NCBI GenBank assembly: GCA_029945425.1
Contig: JAQSDV010000001.1
Coordinates: 62,001-126,000, forward strand
DNA from: a bacterium
GTDB taxonomy: Bacteria > Pseudomonadota > Alphaproteobacteria > Micavibrionales > UBA2020
Direction of reading: 5' to 3'
Length of the DNA stretch: 64,000 bases
This document shows, piece after piece, positions 1 through 7,928 of the stretch. The notes below the pieces were generated by a model. That model was given only the letters and a program-made list of their open reading frames with translations. It was not told the origin of the DNA and did no database searches. The translations under genes and the position numbers were made by a program. The stretch's first letter is position 1; every line of letters begins with the position of its first letter.

Positions 1-675
1 CCAGCGGCGGTTTTCGCGCTGGTCGAAGAACCAGCCGGTTTTCTGGCCCTCCAGCACATTCGCATAGAATTTCGCGGCGCCGTCATGCACCTCGACCAGT
101 TTGTCGTCGAGCGTGCCGTGGATGACCTTGACGTATTTTTCGAGGCCTTCGGTTTCGCGGGCGTTGCTGTCATTGCGCAGGACGATGGCGCGGGGCTTCA
201 GCAACGCTTTCAGCGCGGCCTCCACATGCGGCCACAGCATTTCCATGCCAGCGGTGTTCACCTGTGCCACGATCACATCGCCGAAGCGGTCGACGATCAA
301 ACCCGGCAGCCCGTCGCTTTCCGCATGGATCAGGCGGTAATAGGGCTGGCCGAACAGTTTGTCGCGATAGACAACCGCGTTTTCGATGTAGTGATGGATA
401 AAAAATTTCTCGATCTTCTCTTCCTGCTTCAGCGTCAGGATGCGGCCAACCAGCTGCGGCTTCGGGTTGTAATAACCGCGCCCGACGAAATCGCCTTTGT
501 CGCGCGTGAAATCGACGATCGTGCCGGGCGGAATGTTTTCGGCCGCTTTCGCATTGATGACTTCCGACCTGAATACCCACGGATAACCCATGCGCAGTTT
601 ACGCACCGATTGTTCGTTGAGGCGAACCGCCGACGGCACTTCGACGACGGGCATAGGCAGGAGAGAGTCGGTCAT
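1..675 (-). CDS. RlmI-like class I SAM-dependent rRNA methyltransferase (3' end cut by window)
   Basis: Reverse-strand frame from ATG at 675 stays open to base 1, so about 225 N-terminal residues are visible. They begin MTDSLLPMPVVEVPSAVRLN. An N-terminal PUA-like segment (RMGYPWVFRSEV, IPPGTIVDF, GRGYYNPKPQLVGRIL, about residues 25-80) is followed by the family stretch ESDGLPGLIVDRFGDV and then LEGQKTGWFFDQRENR, just before the SAM-binding core, which lies outside the window. This layout is that of RlmI/YccW, the 23S rRNA cytosine C5 methyltransferase family; the exact target base cannot be read from sequence. The start overlaps the stop of the upstream sirtuin gene (ATGA), so the two are probably translationally coupled. 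Confidence 0.85.
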   Translation of the reverse strand, partial: MTDSLLPMPVVEVPSAVRLNEQSVRKLRMGYPWVFRSEVINAKAAENIPPGTIVDFTRDKGDFVGRGYYNPKPQLVGRILTLKQEEKIEKFFIHHYIENAVVYRDKLFGQPYYRLIHAESDGLPGLIVDRFGDVIVAQVNTAGMEMLWPHVEAALKALLKPRAIVLRNDSNARETEGLEKYVKVIHGTLDDKLVEVHDGAAKFYANVLEGQKTGWFFDQRENRRW

Positions 676-1376
676 TTGAGGGATTCCAGAATTTGTTCGA
701 CCCATACTGGCACAATTTCCGTAGCATTGCCATAGCGCTGGTCATGAAAGGCCGAGGCGATATTCGACGGCGCGAGGTTGATTTCCAGCGTTTGCGCCCC
801 CGCCCCTTGCGCCACCTCGACAAAACCTGCCGCCGGATAGACGTTGCCGGAGGTGCCGATCGCCACGAACAAATCGCATTGCACGAGGGGCGGATAGATA
901 TCATCCATGTAGAGCGGCGTTTCGCCGAACCACACCACATGCGGGCGCAAGCCCCCTGCTTTCGAACAGACCGGGCAGACGGTCGATGCATCGAAATCGG
1001 CGTCCCAGTCGGCAAGGCCGAGGCAGGCGGTGCAGCGCGCCTTGCGCAGCTCCCCATGCATCGGCAGCACGCGCAAACTGCCCGAACGCTTATGCAAATC
1101 ATCGATGTTCTGCGTCACCAGCAGGAAATCATCGCCCAGCGCGCGTTCCAGTTTCGCCAGCGCCACATGCGCGGCGTTCGGCTGGATATCGGGCTGCATC
1201 AACTGGCTGCGGCGTGCGTTGTAGAAGCGGTAGACAAGATCGGGGTCATGCGCGAAACCTTCCGGCGACGCCACATCCTCGATCCTGTGTTCTTCCCACA
1301 AGCCGTCGGACGCGCGGAAGGTGCGAATGCCCGATTCCGCCGAAATCCCCGCCCCTGTCAGAACCACCACGCGCAT
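672..1376 (-). CDS. cobB: NAD-dependent protein deacylase, sirtuin class III (CobB)
   Basis: 234 residues, full length for a bacterial sirtuin. It removes acyl groups from lysines, consuming NAD+. Visible motifs: GAGIS near residue 8, the TQNID block at 88-92, catalytic His107 in MHGEL, and a zinc site formed by Cys115, Cys118, Cys134 and Cys137. Tyr52 and Arg55 in FYNARR match the Y-x-x-R pair that gives Sirt5-like enzymes their preference for succinyl or malonyl groups, so desuccinylase activity is likely as well as deacetylation (inference). The stop codon overlaps the start of the downstream RlmI-like gene by four bases. Confidence 0.93.
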   Translation of the reverse strand: MRVVVLTGAGISAESGIRTFRASDGLWEEHRIEDVASPEGFAHDPDLVYRFYNARRSQLMQPDIQPNAAHVALAKLERALGDDFLLVTQNIDDLHKRSGSLRVLPMHGELRKARCTACLGLADWDADFDASTVCPVCSKAGGLRPHVVWFGETPLYMDDIYPPLVQCDLFVAIGTSGNVYPAAGFVEVAQGAGAQTLEINLAPSNIASAFHDQRYGNATEIVPVWVEQILESLK

Positions 1377-1432
1377 ACTTGAAACAAAGCCTTTGCTGCT
1401 GCACTATCCATTGAATTCAACCGGAGATTAGC

Positions 1433-1777
1433 ATGTATTTGATGGCGATAAAAATAGCGATTTCGGCGGTCGTGATCGCCTTTTCGTCGTGGCTGGCGGG
1501 CAAGCGGCCCGACCTTGCGGGATTTATCATCGCGCTGCCGATCAGCACATTACTGGTGCTGGCGTTTTCCTACGGCGAATATAAAGACCCGCAGAAATCG
1601 GTCGATTTCGCGCTGAGCATCCTGACCGCAATCCCCATGTCGCTGTTGTTCTTCATCCCCTTCCTGCTGGCGAAGAAATTCCCGATGCCGTTCTGGAGCA
1701 TGTATGCGTCGGGCATCGTGTTGATCGCCATCGGATATTTAGTCCACGCCTATATCATGAAGAATTTCGTGCAATGA
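1433..1777 (+). CDS. Small integral membrane protein (DUF3147/GlpM-like)
   Basis: 114 residues with about four hydrophobic segments (roughly 5-20, 28-45, 62-82, 90-108) and short charged loops such as AGKRPD and SYGEYKDPQKS. The size and the pattern of helices with a LAGFIIALPISTLL segment resemble the GlpM/DUF3147 group of inner membrane proteins, whose function is unknown; this assignment is from memory of the family. GGAG lies about eight bases before ATG 1433; a second ATG at 1442 is possible. Its stop overlaps the start of the O-methyltransferase gene (ATGA), which points to an operon. Confidence 0.75.
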   Translation: MYLMAIKIAISAVVIAFSSWLAGKRPDLAGFIIALPISTLLVLAFSYGEYKDPQKSVDFALSILTAIPMSLLFFIPFLLAKKFPMPFWSMYASGIVLIAIGYLVHAYIMKNFVQ

Positions 1778-2412
1778 AAACGCGCCAGCAATATATCCAC
1801 GATCTGTTCGCGCATGAACCCGCAGCCTTGCGTGCCATCCGCGCCGCCATGAATGATCCCGACGACCAGATCAGCGTGCCGCCCGAAGATGGCCGGTTGT
1901 TGCAATTGCTGGTCAGCATGTCGGGCGCGAAGAAGATTGTCGAGATCGGCACCCTCGGCGGTTATTCATCCACATGGATGGCGCAGGCATTGCCGGACGA
2001 CGGCGTGATTTATACGCTGGAGCACGAACCCCGCCGCGCCGATATCGCGGAAAAACATTTCCGCGAACACGCCGCCGGCAAACAGATCGAAGTCCTGCGC
2101 GGCCGCGCGCTCGATAATCTGCCGGCACTCTCTTCCAAAGGTCCGTTCGATTTGATTTTTATCGATGCCGATAAAGTGAGTTACGCGCATTACCTCGACT
2201 GGGCGGAGGCGAACGTCAAACAGGGCGGATTGATTATCGGCGATAACACGTTCCTGTTCGACTCAGTCCTGTCGAACGAAACCGGCGACCGCGTCCGCGA
2301 AACCGCCCTTGCCGCCATGCAGGATTTCAATACCCGCCTCTCCAACCCCGCAAAATACATCAGCGTCATGCTGAATACGGGGCAAGGCATGACCGTGGCA
2401 AAACGGCTCTAA
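1774..2412 (+). CDS. Class I O-methyltransferase (caffeoyl-CoA OMT-like, Methyltransf_3)
   Basis: 212 residues, the usual length for the family. The SAM-binding loop VEIGTLGGYSS sits at 56-66. The divalent metal ligands expected for this family are present: Asp131 in LIFIDAD, and Asp157-Asn158 in GDNTF. These enzymes methylate hydroxyl groups of small catechol-like molecules in the cytoplasm; bacterial members often have unknown substrates, and none is evident here. It is translationally coupled to the membrane protein gene upstream. Confidence 0.9.
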   Translation: MKTRQQYIHDLFAHEPAALRAIRAAMNDPDDQISVPPEDGRLLQLLVSMSGAKKIVEIGTLGGYSSTWMAQALPDDGVIYTLEHEPRRADIAEKHFREHAAGKQIEVLRGRALDNLPALSSKGPFDLIFIDADKVSYAHYLDWAEANVKQGGLIIGDNTFLFDSVLSNETGDRVRETALAAMQDFNTRLSNPAKYISVMLNTGQGMTVAKRL

Positions 2413-2482
2413 GCCTCAAAACTTGACAAAAAAGCCGCTTTGCTGTATTATGTATAATCATAATTCAAGCGGAGAACAGGCC

Positions 2483-2692
2483 ATGGCCTACGGTAAAACT
2501 TTCGAGAATGGAAAACTGGCGCAAGCCCATGCAAAGGCGCTGGAACTTCACGGGCGTCAAACCGAAATGGTCAAATTTGACGCCGCATACGCCGACAGCG
2601 CAAATTTCGTTCACTTGATTGGCCAACCCGCCGGCTACGTCGCGCCTGCCGACAAAGGGCCTGAACATAAGACGCCCGGCAAATCACGTTAA
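2483..2692 (+). CDS. Hypothetical 69-residue protein
   Basis: Short ORF beginning MAYGKTFENGKLAQAHAKAL. I prefer ATG 2483 over the start at 2423 because GGAGAA lies about seven bases before it and the upstream codons are unlike coding sequence. The product is soluble, mixed-charge and rich in Ala and Lys, with no recognisable domain. The last nine bases overlap the 3' end of the convergent gene on the other strand. Function unknown. Confidence 0.55.
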   Translation: MAYGKTFENGKLAQAHAKALELHGRQTEMVKFDAAYADSANFVHLIGQPAGYVAPADKGPEHKTPGKSR

Positions 2693-3277
2693 ATAAAGAT
2701 CCGGATACACCTGAGCCACCGCCTTGCGCAACAATGTCGCGAGATTGGCGACTTCGCCCCTTACGTTTGTCCAGATTTTCACGACCGCCATGCCTTCGCG
2801 GTCGTATTCGGCCTGCAGGCAGGTCTCCAGAATTTCGCCGCGGTTGTTTTTCACGTCGAAGACTTTCAGCTTGAAGCGGCTTTTGTTGATGACGGATGCC
2901 ACCAGCGCGTCTTTCAGGTGGTCGGCGATCAGCGCCGTTTCTTCGGTGGCCGAGGGCGGCAACGCGACCACGGCGCCCGAGGTTGCACCCGGCGCGATCA
3001 GTTCGATATGTCCCGGTTTCGACATGCGGCAATTGGGCATGCCGGTCGTCGATACAGGTTTCGGCGCGGCGGGCGCGGCCGGTTTTTGCTCGATCGTCAC
3101 GGCGGCTTTGTGCTTCTTGAGGATGGCGAGGTTTTCAAAGGCGAACAGCACCGCCTCGCCCAGCGTGACACCCTCGGCGCGGAAACCGCCCTGCATCCCG
3201 CGCAATCCCATGATCGCGTCGGTTTCGCTGTCGGAATCCGTCATCTTCAGCATTTTTTCGAGTGCAGATTTATCCAT
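2684..3277 (-). CDS. Hypothetical protein, last gene of a three-gene reverse operon
   Basis: 197 residues with a perfect AAGGAG Shine-Dalgarno about eight bases before ATG 3277. The N-terminal half contains EAVLFAFENLAILKKHKAAV, a Pro/Ala-rich linker near 65-75 (PAAPAAPKPV) joins it to a C-terminal half with mixed alpha/beta character (ALVASVINKSRFKLKVFDVK, MAVVKIWTNVRGEVANLATL). No known family is recognised. It starts two bases after the stop of the next gene upstream, so the two are co-transcribed and perhaps functionally linked. Confidence 0.75.
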   Translation of the reverse strand: MDKSALEKMLKMTDSDSETDAIMGLRGMQGGFRAEGVTLGEAVLFAFENLAILKKHKAAVTIEQKPAAPAAPKPVSTTGMPNCRMSKPGHIELIAPGATSGAVVALPPSATEETALIADHLKDALVASVINKSRFKLKVFDVKNNRGEILETCLQAEYDREGMAVVKIWTNVRGEVANLATLLRKAVAQVYPDLYLT

Positions 3278-3279
3278 GA

Positions 3280-4134
3280 TTAAACTCCTTGTTTTTCCTG
3301 GCTAAAAAATACGGGCCGCTCCGGCCGGTATTTCGCGTTAAATTCGTTTTCGAAACTCTCTATATGCCGGTACAGCGCGTCCATGCGGCCCAGCAGCGCG
3401 GTCAGCTGCTGCTGTTCCTCGCGCGACGCCCTGTGGCTGCGCGCCTTCGCCTGCAATGCGTCGAGCGTCATGCGCAGGTTGAGCGATTCCAGCATCGACG
3501 CCGTGACGAACAGCACCTGCTGCACGCGGCGCGTGGAATCGCCGCCATTGGCGACAAAGTTGAAGGCGTTGGTTTTGCCCGCGCGCCGGTTGACGATGGC
3601 GGTGCGAAGCGAGCCTTCCTCGTTCGTGAAAACGGCGGCGACGGTCGATGAATGGCTGATTTGCATGTGCTTGCCGATGCGGCGCAGCGCGCCTTCAGTC
3701 ACCGCAATCGCATGATCGTAATTGCCTGTCGCCACCTGCGCGCATTGTTCGATCACATCGGCATAGGTGGAGGCGTTGGTCTTGAAAACGCTTTTGCCGT
3801 CGACATAGGCGGCCGCCCAGTTGTCGGGGTTATATTTGCGGTCATAGGGCGGGCGCACGCGTTCCCACAATTCATCCCAGTCGGGGCCGCGGCCGCTGAA
3901 TTTTCCCTTGGCGCAAAAATCCATCAGCGCGGCAGCGGCAAGGCGCAGCGTGCCCGGCATCGTCTGCGACCGGATGACCAGTCTTTCGATGCCATGATCC
4001 CCCGGCAGGTTCAGCATCAAACGGTTGGAACGGACGACGTTATGCCCCTCCGCCATCGCGTCCGTTTTCTGGGGCGCGGCGGTATCGATAAAAATGATCT
4101 TTTCGCGGATCAAGGCTGTGTTGAATTCGTCCAT
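3280..4134 (-). CDS. Hypothetical soluble protein, middle gene of the reverse operon
   Basis: The frame is open to a TTG at 4200, but the first ATG at 4134 (MDEFNTALIREKIIFIDTAA) is the more credible start, giving 284 residues. There is no signal peptide or membrane segment. Features include NVVRSNRLMLNLPGDHGIER, a central HSSTVAAVFTNEEGSLRTAI stretch, and a C-terminal region likely to be coiled (LQAKARSHRASREEQQQLTA, YRHIESFENEFNAKY). I recognise no family. It lies between two other hypothetical genes on the same strand with minimal spacing. Confidence 0.7.
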   Translation of the reverse strand: MDEFNTALIREKIIFIDTAAPQKTDAMAEGHNVVRSNRLMLNLPGDHGIERLVIRSQTMPGTLRLAAAALMDFCAKGKFSGRGPDWDELWERVRPPYDRKYNPDNWAAAYVDGKSVFKTNASTYADVIEQCAQVATGNYDHAIAVTEGALRRIGKHMQISHSSTVAAVFTNEEGSLRTAIVNRRAGKTNAFNFVANGGDSTRRVQQVLFVTASMLESLNLRMTLDALQAKARSHRASREEQQQLTALLGRMDALYRHIESFENEFNAKYRPERPVFFSQEKQGV

Positions 4135-4204
4135 AGTCCGGCAACAAACAAAGGTGGCGGGATTGCCGTCAAGGATGCCATGTTCGCCCTTAAATCGCAA
4201 ACAG

Positions 4205-4657
4205 TTAAGCCTGTTGCAGGCGGGCTTCTTCGGTCATTTCAGCCGCCATAACGGGGCCGAGGAAGCCGAACAGCCCCTGCACATCAATGCCCATGCGCTG
4301 CAGGGTGTCGAGCATCGACAGCAGCTCGGCGATATCGGCGGTGCCGGTCATGACGCGGGCGGCCAGATCACGCACCACCGCCAGCATTTCGCCCGCAAAC
4401 ACCGGCTCGCCCGCCTTGATTTCGACCCGCAGGCCGTTGTCGTTCACCAGCGCGGTATGGAAAGCCGATGCGGTGTGCGTCTTGGGCGCATATTGCGTGA
4501 AGGCCATGCGTTGTGCGCGTTTCTGGTACGACGCCTCGTTAAAGATGAACAGGAAACCGACCGCGACCGCCGCTGCCACCGCCATCGCGCCTGCGGCCAC
4601 CATGCCGGTTGCCGGTGCGGTTACGACGGTCATCATGTTTTGAAAGTTTGCGATCAT
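4205..4657 (-). CDS. Hypothetical membrane-anchored protein, first gene of the reverse operon
   Basis: 150 residues. A single strongly hydrophobic, alanine-rich segment at about 16-40 (TGMVAAGAMAVAAAVAVGFL) anchors it to the membrane. The rest, about 110 residues, is soluble and includes VEIKAGEPVFAGEMLAVV and a helical C-terminus (ELLSMLDTLQRMGIDVQGLF). GGGGC before ATG 4657 is a reasonable ribosome site. No family recognised. With the two genes downstream it makes a compact three-gene unit of unknown role. Confidence 0.65.
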   Translation of the reverse strand: MIANFQNMMTVVTAPATGMVAAGAMAVAAAVAVGFLFIFNEASYQKRAQRMAFTQYAPKTHTASAFHTALVNDNGLRVEIKAGEPVFAGEMLAVVRDLAARVMTGTADIAELLSMLDTLQRMGIDVQGLFGFLGPVMAAEMTEEARLQQA

Positions 4658-4826
4658 TGGCCTGCCCCTTTTTGTTTTTTTCTTGTTCCCAAAACGAACA
4701 TACGTTGCGCTTATGAAAACTTAGTTAAGGAAACAGCGGGGTATATTTACACCTCATTAACCGGTTATTTTATGTCGGCAAATATCGTTCTATTACAGCG
4801 TGAAAAAATATATAAAATGCAATGTA

Positions 4827-5585
4827 ATGACCAAAAAAAATCTGAAAAAACCTGTCCGTAAATCCACCGTCGATGCTGCCGAGATCGCGCAGTTCGATTC
4901 TCTCGGCGCGAAATGGTGGGATGAATCGGGGCCGATGCGCCCGCTCCACCGGCTCAACCCCGTGCGCATGGAATATATCCGGCGCATGCTGTCCGATCAT
5001 TTCGACCTGCCCGACACGGTCAAAAGTTTACAAGCCCTTAAAATCGCCGATATCGGCTGCGGCGGCGGCATCGTGACCGAACCGCTATGCCGCATGGGCG
5101 CCGATGTAACGGGCGTCGATGCGGGTAAAGAAAATATCAAGATCGCCAAGGCGCATGCCGAAGCCCACGGATTGAAAATCAATTACCTTGCGACCAGCGT
5201 CGAGGCTCTGGCCGCCAAAGGCGCGCAATATGATGTCGTGACCGCGCTCGAAATTGTGGAACATGTGGCCGATGTGGAGGAATTCATGCGCGCCCTGTGC
5301 CAGATCCTGCGCCCCGGCGGCATGCTGATCATGTCGACCCTCAACCGCACGCCGAAATCCTATGCGCTGGGCATCATTGCCGCCGAATATATCCTGCGCT
5401 GGGTTCCCGCCGGCACGCATGACTGGAAAAAATTCCTGAAGCCGTCCGAACTCGCGAAACATATCGAGGAACACGGGCTGGAAGTCACCGATGTCCGCGG
5501 CCTCGTGTTTAATCCCCTCGACCGCGCGTTTTCATTGAGCGCGACGGATATGGACGTGAACTACTTCCTGACCGCGACCAAATAA
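4827..5585 (+). CDS. ubiG: Ubiquinone biosynthesis O-methyltransferase UbiG
   Basis: 252 residues from ATG 4827 (a GTG at 4800 would add nine residues). UbiG carries out both O-methylations in ubiquinone synthesis, at the polyprenyl-hydroxyphenol and demethylubiquinol steps, at the inner membrane surface. Diagnostic features are FDSLGAKWWDESGPMRPLHR near the N-terminus, the SAM loop IADIGCGGGIVTEPL, and the family block MSTLNRTPKSYALGIIAAEY with VPAGTHDWKKF further on. It points to an aerobic, ubiquinone-using organism. No other ubi genes are adjacent. The start is uncertain because neither candidate has a clear Shine-Dalgarno. Confidence 0.94.
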   Translation: MTKKNLKKPVRKSTVDAAEIAQFDSLGAKWWDESGPMRPLHRLNPVRMEYIRRMLSDHFDLPDTVKSLQALKIADIGCGGGIVTEPLCRMGADVTGVDAGKENIKIAKAHAEAHGLKINYLATSVEALAAKGAQYDVVTALEIVEHVADVEEFMRALCQILRPGGMLIMSTLNRTPKSYALGIIAAEYILRWVPAGTHDWKKFLKPSELAKHIEEHGLEVTDVRGLVFNPLDRAFSLSATDMDVNYFLTATK

Positions 5586-5607
5586 ATTTTATCATTTAGG
5601 GGCATAA

Positions 5608-6288
5608 ATGACATTCTTCCGGCTCGGGCTTCCCGCCGCGTTTGCCATTCTGCTGACAGTAATCGAAACAACACCCGCACAGGCGCATGGGGGCGTTGAA
5701 CTGGTGATCCTTGCGGGGTTTATCGGCGCCATACTGCTGGCGCTGGGCTGCATCCTCGGCGTGCTGATCACCTATTTCATCATCTACAAGCTCAGCCGCC
5801 GTTCCAGCAAAAAATCCGGGAAACCGCCGACCAGCAAGATCAGCATCGCGATCCTGTCGCCGATCGTTTTTTTCGTCTTCACGGTGATTGCCGTGCGGGT
5901 GCTGACCTATGGCCCGATAACCGAAATGCGGGAAATGGACGCGCAGGCGGAACGCGAGCGCATCGAGAAGATCGGCAAGCCCCATATCCTGACGCAGGAC
6001 GAAGAAGCGAAACTGAAAAGATTGTTCGAGGCGGCGGAGCGGAATTCCAGCGACTCCGGCGAGCTGGCGGAAATGTACCTTCATGGCAACGGCGCCGTGC
6101 AGGATTTTGTGGAGTCGTATTTCTGGCTGTCGGTGTACATGCAGCAGGTGCTGCCGGCATTCAGGGAATCTGAAGTGGAAATTGCGAAGCTGAACTCCTT
6201 CAAAAACCGTATCACCCCCGAACAGGCGGCTGCCGTTGACTTGCGTGTTGCGGAATGGCTCAGGAAACACCCTCCGCTCAGACCATAA
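5608..6288 (+). CDS. Membrane protein with signal peptide and Sel1-like repeat (first of a tandem pair)
   Basis: 226 residues. A signal peptide ends near TTPAQA-HGG (residue about 26), followed by hydrophobic segments at about 32-58 and 78-95. A soluble C-terminal part carries one Sel1/TPR-like repeat: AEMYLHGNGAVQDFVESYFW. It ends with ITPEQAAAVDLRVAEWLRKH, as often follows Sel1 repeats. A close paralogue follows 29 bases downstream with the same plan, so this is a local duplication. Function unknown; Sel1 repeats usually mediate protein contacts. Confidence 0.75.
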   Translation: MTFFRLGLPAAFAILLTVIETTPAQAHGGVELVILAGFIGAILLALGCILGVLITYFIIYKLSRRSSKKSGKPPTSKISIAILSPIVFFVFTVIAVRVLTYGPITEMREMDAQAERERIEKIGKPHILTQDEEAKLKRLFEAAERNSSDSGELAEMYLHGNGAVQDFVESYFWLSVYMQQVLPAFRESEVEIAKLNSFKNRITPEQAAAVDLRVAEWLRKHPPLRP

Positions 6289-6317
6289 AATTATTTTTGA
6301 TATTTAAAAGGGCACCC

Positions 6318-7010
6318 ATGATATTCGCGCAGCGCCAAGTTCCCGCCTTGTGCGTTCTTTTTCTGGCGATGATCGCGACCACACCCGCGCAGGCGCATGG
6401 CGGCGTGGAGGTATTGTTGTTTCTGGGCGTTGTGGCGCTGACGATCCTTGTGGTCGGCAGCGTCGCCGGTTTTTTCCTGTTCTATATGGTCATACATTTT
6501 ACCTGGTGGCGCATACGCGTGCGGGCGGGAAACAAGGAAGACGTCAACGTTATCATCGTCGCGCTGCTGTCGGTTATCTGCGTCGTGGCTACCGACGCCG
6601 CGGCCATCACATGGTATATCAAGGATATGCAGGCGAAATCGGCGGAGCAGATGTCAAAGATGCATACAGCCAATGATGTGCAGGATCTGATGGTGCCGCT
6701 GCCCGAAAATATCCGGCCGCCCCGCCCAGAAGATGCGCAGATTATACAAAGATTATTAGCAGCCGCCCCGCATGATTATACGAGCGCTTTCGAGTTGGGG
6801 CGAAGGTATCGCCGTGGCCAAGGCGTCGCACAGGATTTTGCGGAAGCCTATTACTGGCTTTCGCTTTGCGCGCTGCAGCCGCCCGAAGGGCACGAACATA
6901 AAAACGGCGCGCAGTTCGGGCGAAACGATTCAAGAGAGCGCCTCACGCCCGAACAGGTCGCCACCGTCGATGCACGCATTGCTGAATGGAAAAAGAACAA
7001 TCCCCCTTAA
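6318..7010 (+). CDS. Membrane protein with signal peptide and Sel1-like repeat (second of a tandem pair)
   Basis: 230 residues from ATG 6318; the open frame extends upstream to 6255 but overlaps the previous gene and is not needed. The plan matches the preceding gene: signal peptide ending TTPAQA-HGGVE, hydrophobic segments at about 30-55 and 72-95, then a Sel1-like repeat (ELGRRYRRGQGVAQDFAEAY, YWLSLCAL) and the terminal LTPEQVATVDARIAEWKK. The periplasm-facing signal regions are nearly identical between the two while the loops differ, so the duplication is not recent. The stop overlaps the convergent pseudogene by four bases. Confidence 0.75.
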   Translation: MIFAQRQVPALCVLFLAMIATTPAQAHGGVEVLLFLGVVALTILVVGSVAGFFLFYMVIHFTWWRIRVRAGNKEDVNVIIVALLSVICVVATDAAAITWYIKDMQAKSAEQMSKMHTANDVQDLMVPLPENIRPPRPEDAQIIQRLLAAAPHDYTSAFELGRRYRRGQGVAQDFAEAYYWLSLCALQPPEGHEHKNGAQFGRNDSRERLTPEQVATVDARIAEWKKNNPP

Positions 7011-7831
7011 GGCTTCAGCGGCAGCAGCAGCTTGCGGCACACGCCCCTGAACGATTTTTCCCGTGACGCGTCGCGCAGCAGCGCATAGATGGGGTAGAGG
7101 TTGACGGTGAAGGGGTCGCGGTGCGGCAGCGTGTATTTCGCGCCGTAAACGGGGGTTTCTTCCTCCGCCGCGTAACTGCCGAACAGCCTGTCCCAGAAAA
7201 TAAACACGCCCGCGAAATTCTTGTCGATATATTTCTCGTTCGATGCATGGTGGACGCGGTGGTTGGACGGGGTGTTGAGGTAGCCCTCCACACGGCCCAG
7301 CTTGCCGATTTCATCGCTATGGATGAAATACTGGAACAGCAGGTTGATCTGCAGCGCCACGAACACCGCCAGCGGCGGAAAGCCGATGATGATAAGCGGC
7401 ACGAACACGATCCAGCCGAACAGCGGCGTCACCCACGGCAACCTCAGCGCGGTCGAAAAATTGAATTCATGCGAGCTGTGATGCACCGAATGTTCGGCCC
7501 AGAGCAGCGGAATCATGTGTTACACGCGGTGACGCCAGTAATAAATGAAATCGACCGCGACGAACACAAAGGCGAATGTCCAGATATTGACGGGGATCTG
7601 CAGCATCATGAACTGGCTGAAAAAACCCAGCGCCATCAACTGCCACGCCTTGTAGACAAGGTTGTTGAGCAGGAAACCGATCGAGAAGACAGACAGGTTC
7701 AGCATGGTTTCCGGCACGCTGCGCTTGCGCCCGCGCCTGATATCGATCCACAACCCCGCCAGCACCATGCTGGTCAGCACCACGGCGATGCCCCAGTAAT
7801 TCGACCTGACGAATTGCATTAATTCTTCCAC
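7007..7831 (-). pseudogene. Sterol desaturase / fatty acid hydroxylase family gene, interrupted by an in-frame TAA
   Basis: Two open segments, 7831-7520 and 7519-7007, lie in the same frame and are separated only by TAA at 7520-7522. Together they encode a typical di-iron membrane hydroxylase of about 274 residues: N-terminal helices, DFIYYWRHRV-stop-H, then LLWAEHSVHHSSHEF and HRVHHASN. The stop falls inside the first histidine box (HRxxH), so an N-terminal product alone would lack the metal site. Everything after it is intact, which suggests one recent substitution, a sequencing error or readthrough. Substrate unknown; relatives act on sterols, fatty acids or carotenoids. Confidence 0.85.
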
Positions 7832-7928
7832 GGCTTAGGCTCCCCTGAAAAACGCTTGTTATCAGGTTATACCGCGGGCAACGCCCCTCCCCTGCGACTG
7901 GCGGCAGGTGGATGATATGAATGGGTAA

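Noticed and set aside
4686..4712. Sequence cgaacatacgttgc resembling a Gram-positive LexA box
   Set aside because: Alphaproteobacterial LexA uses a different site, the neighbouring genes are not SOS genes, and two positions differ from the consensus.
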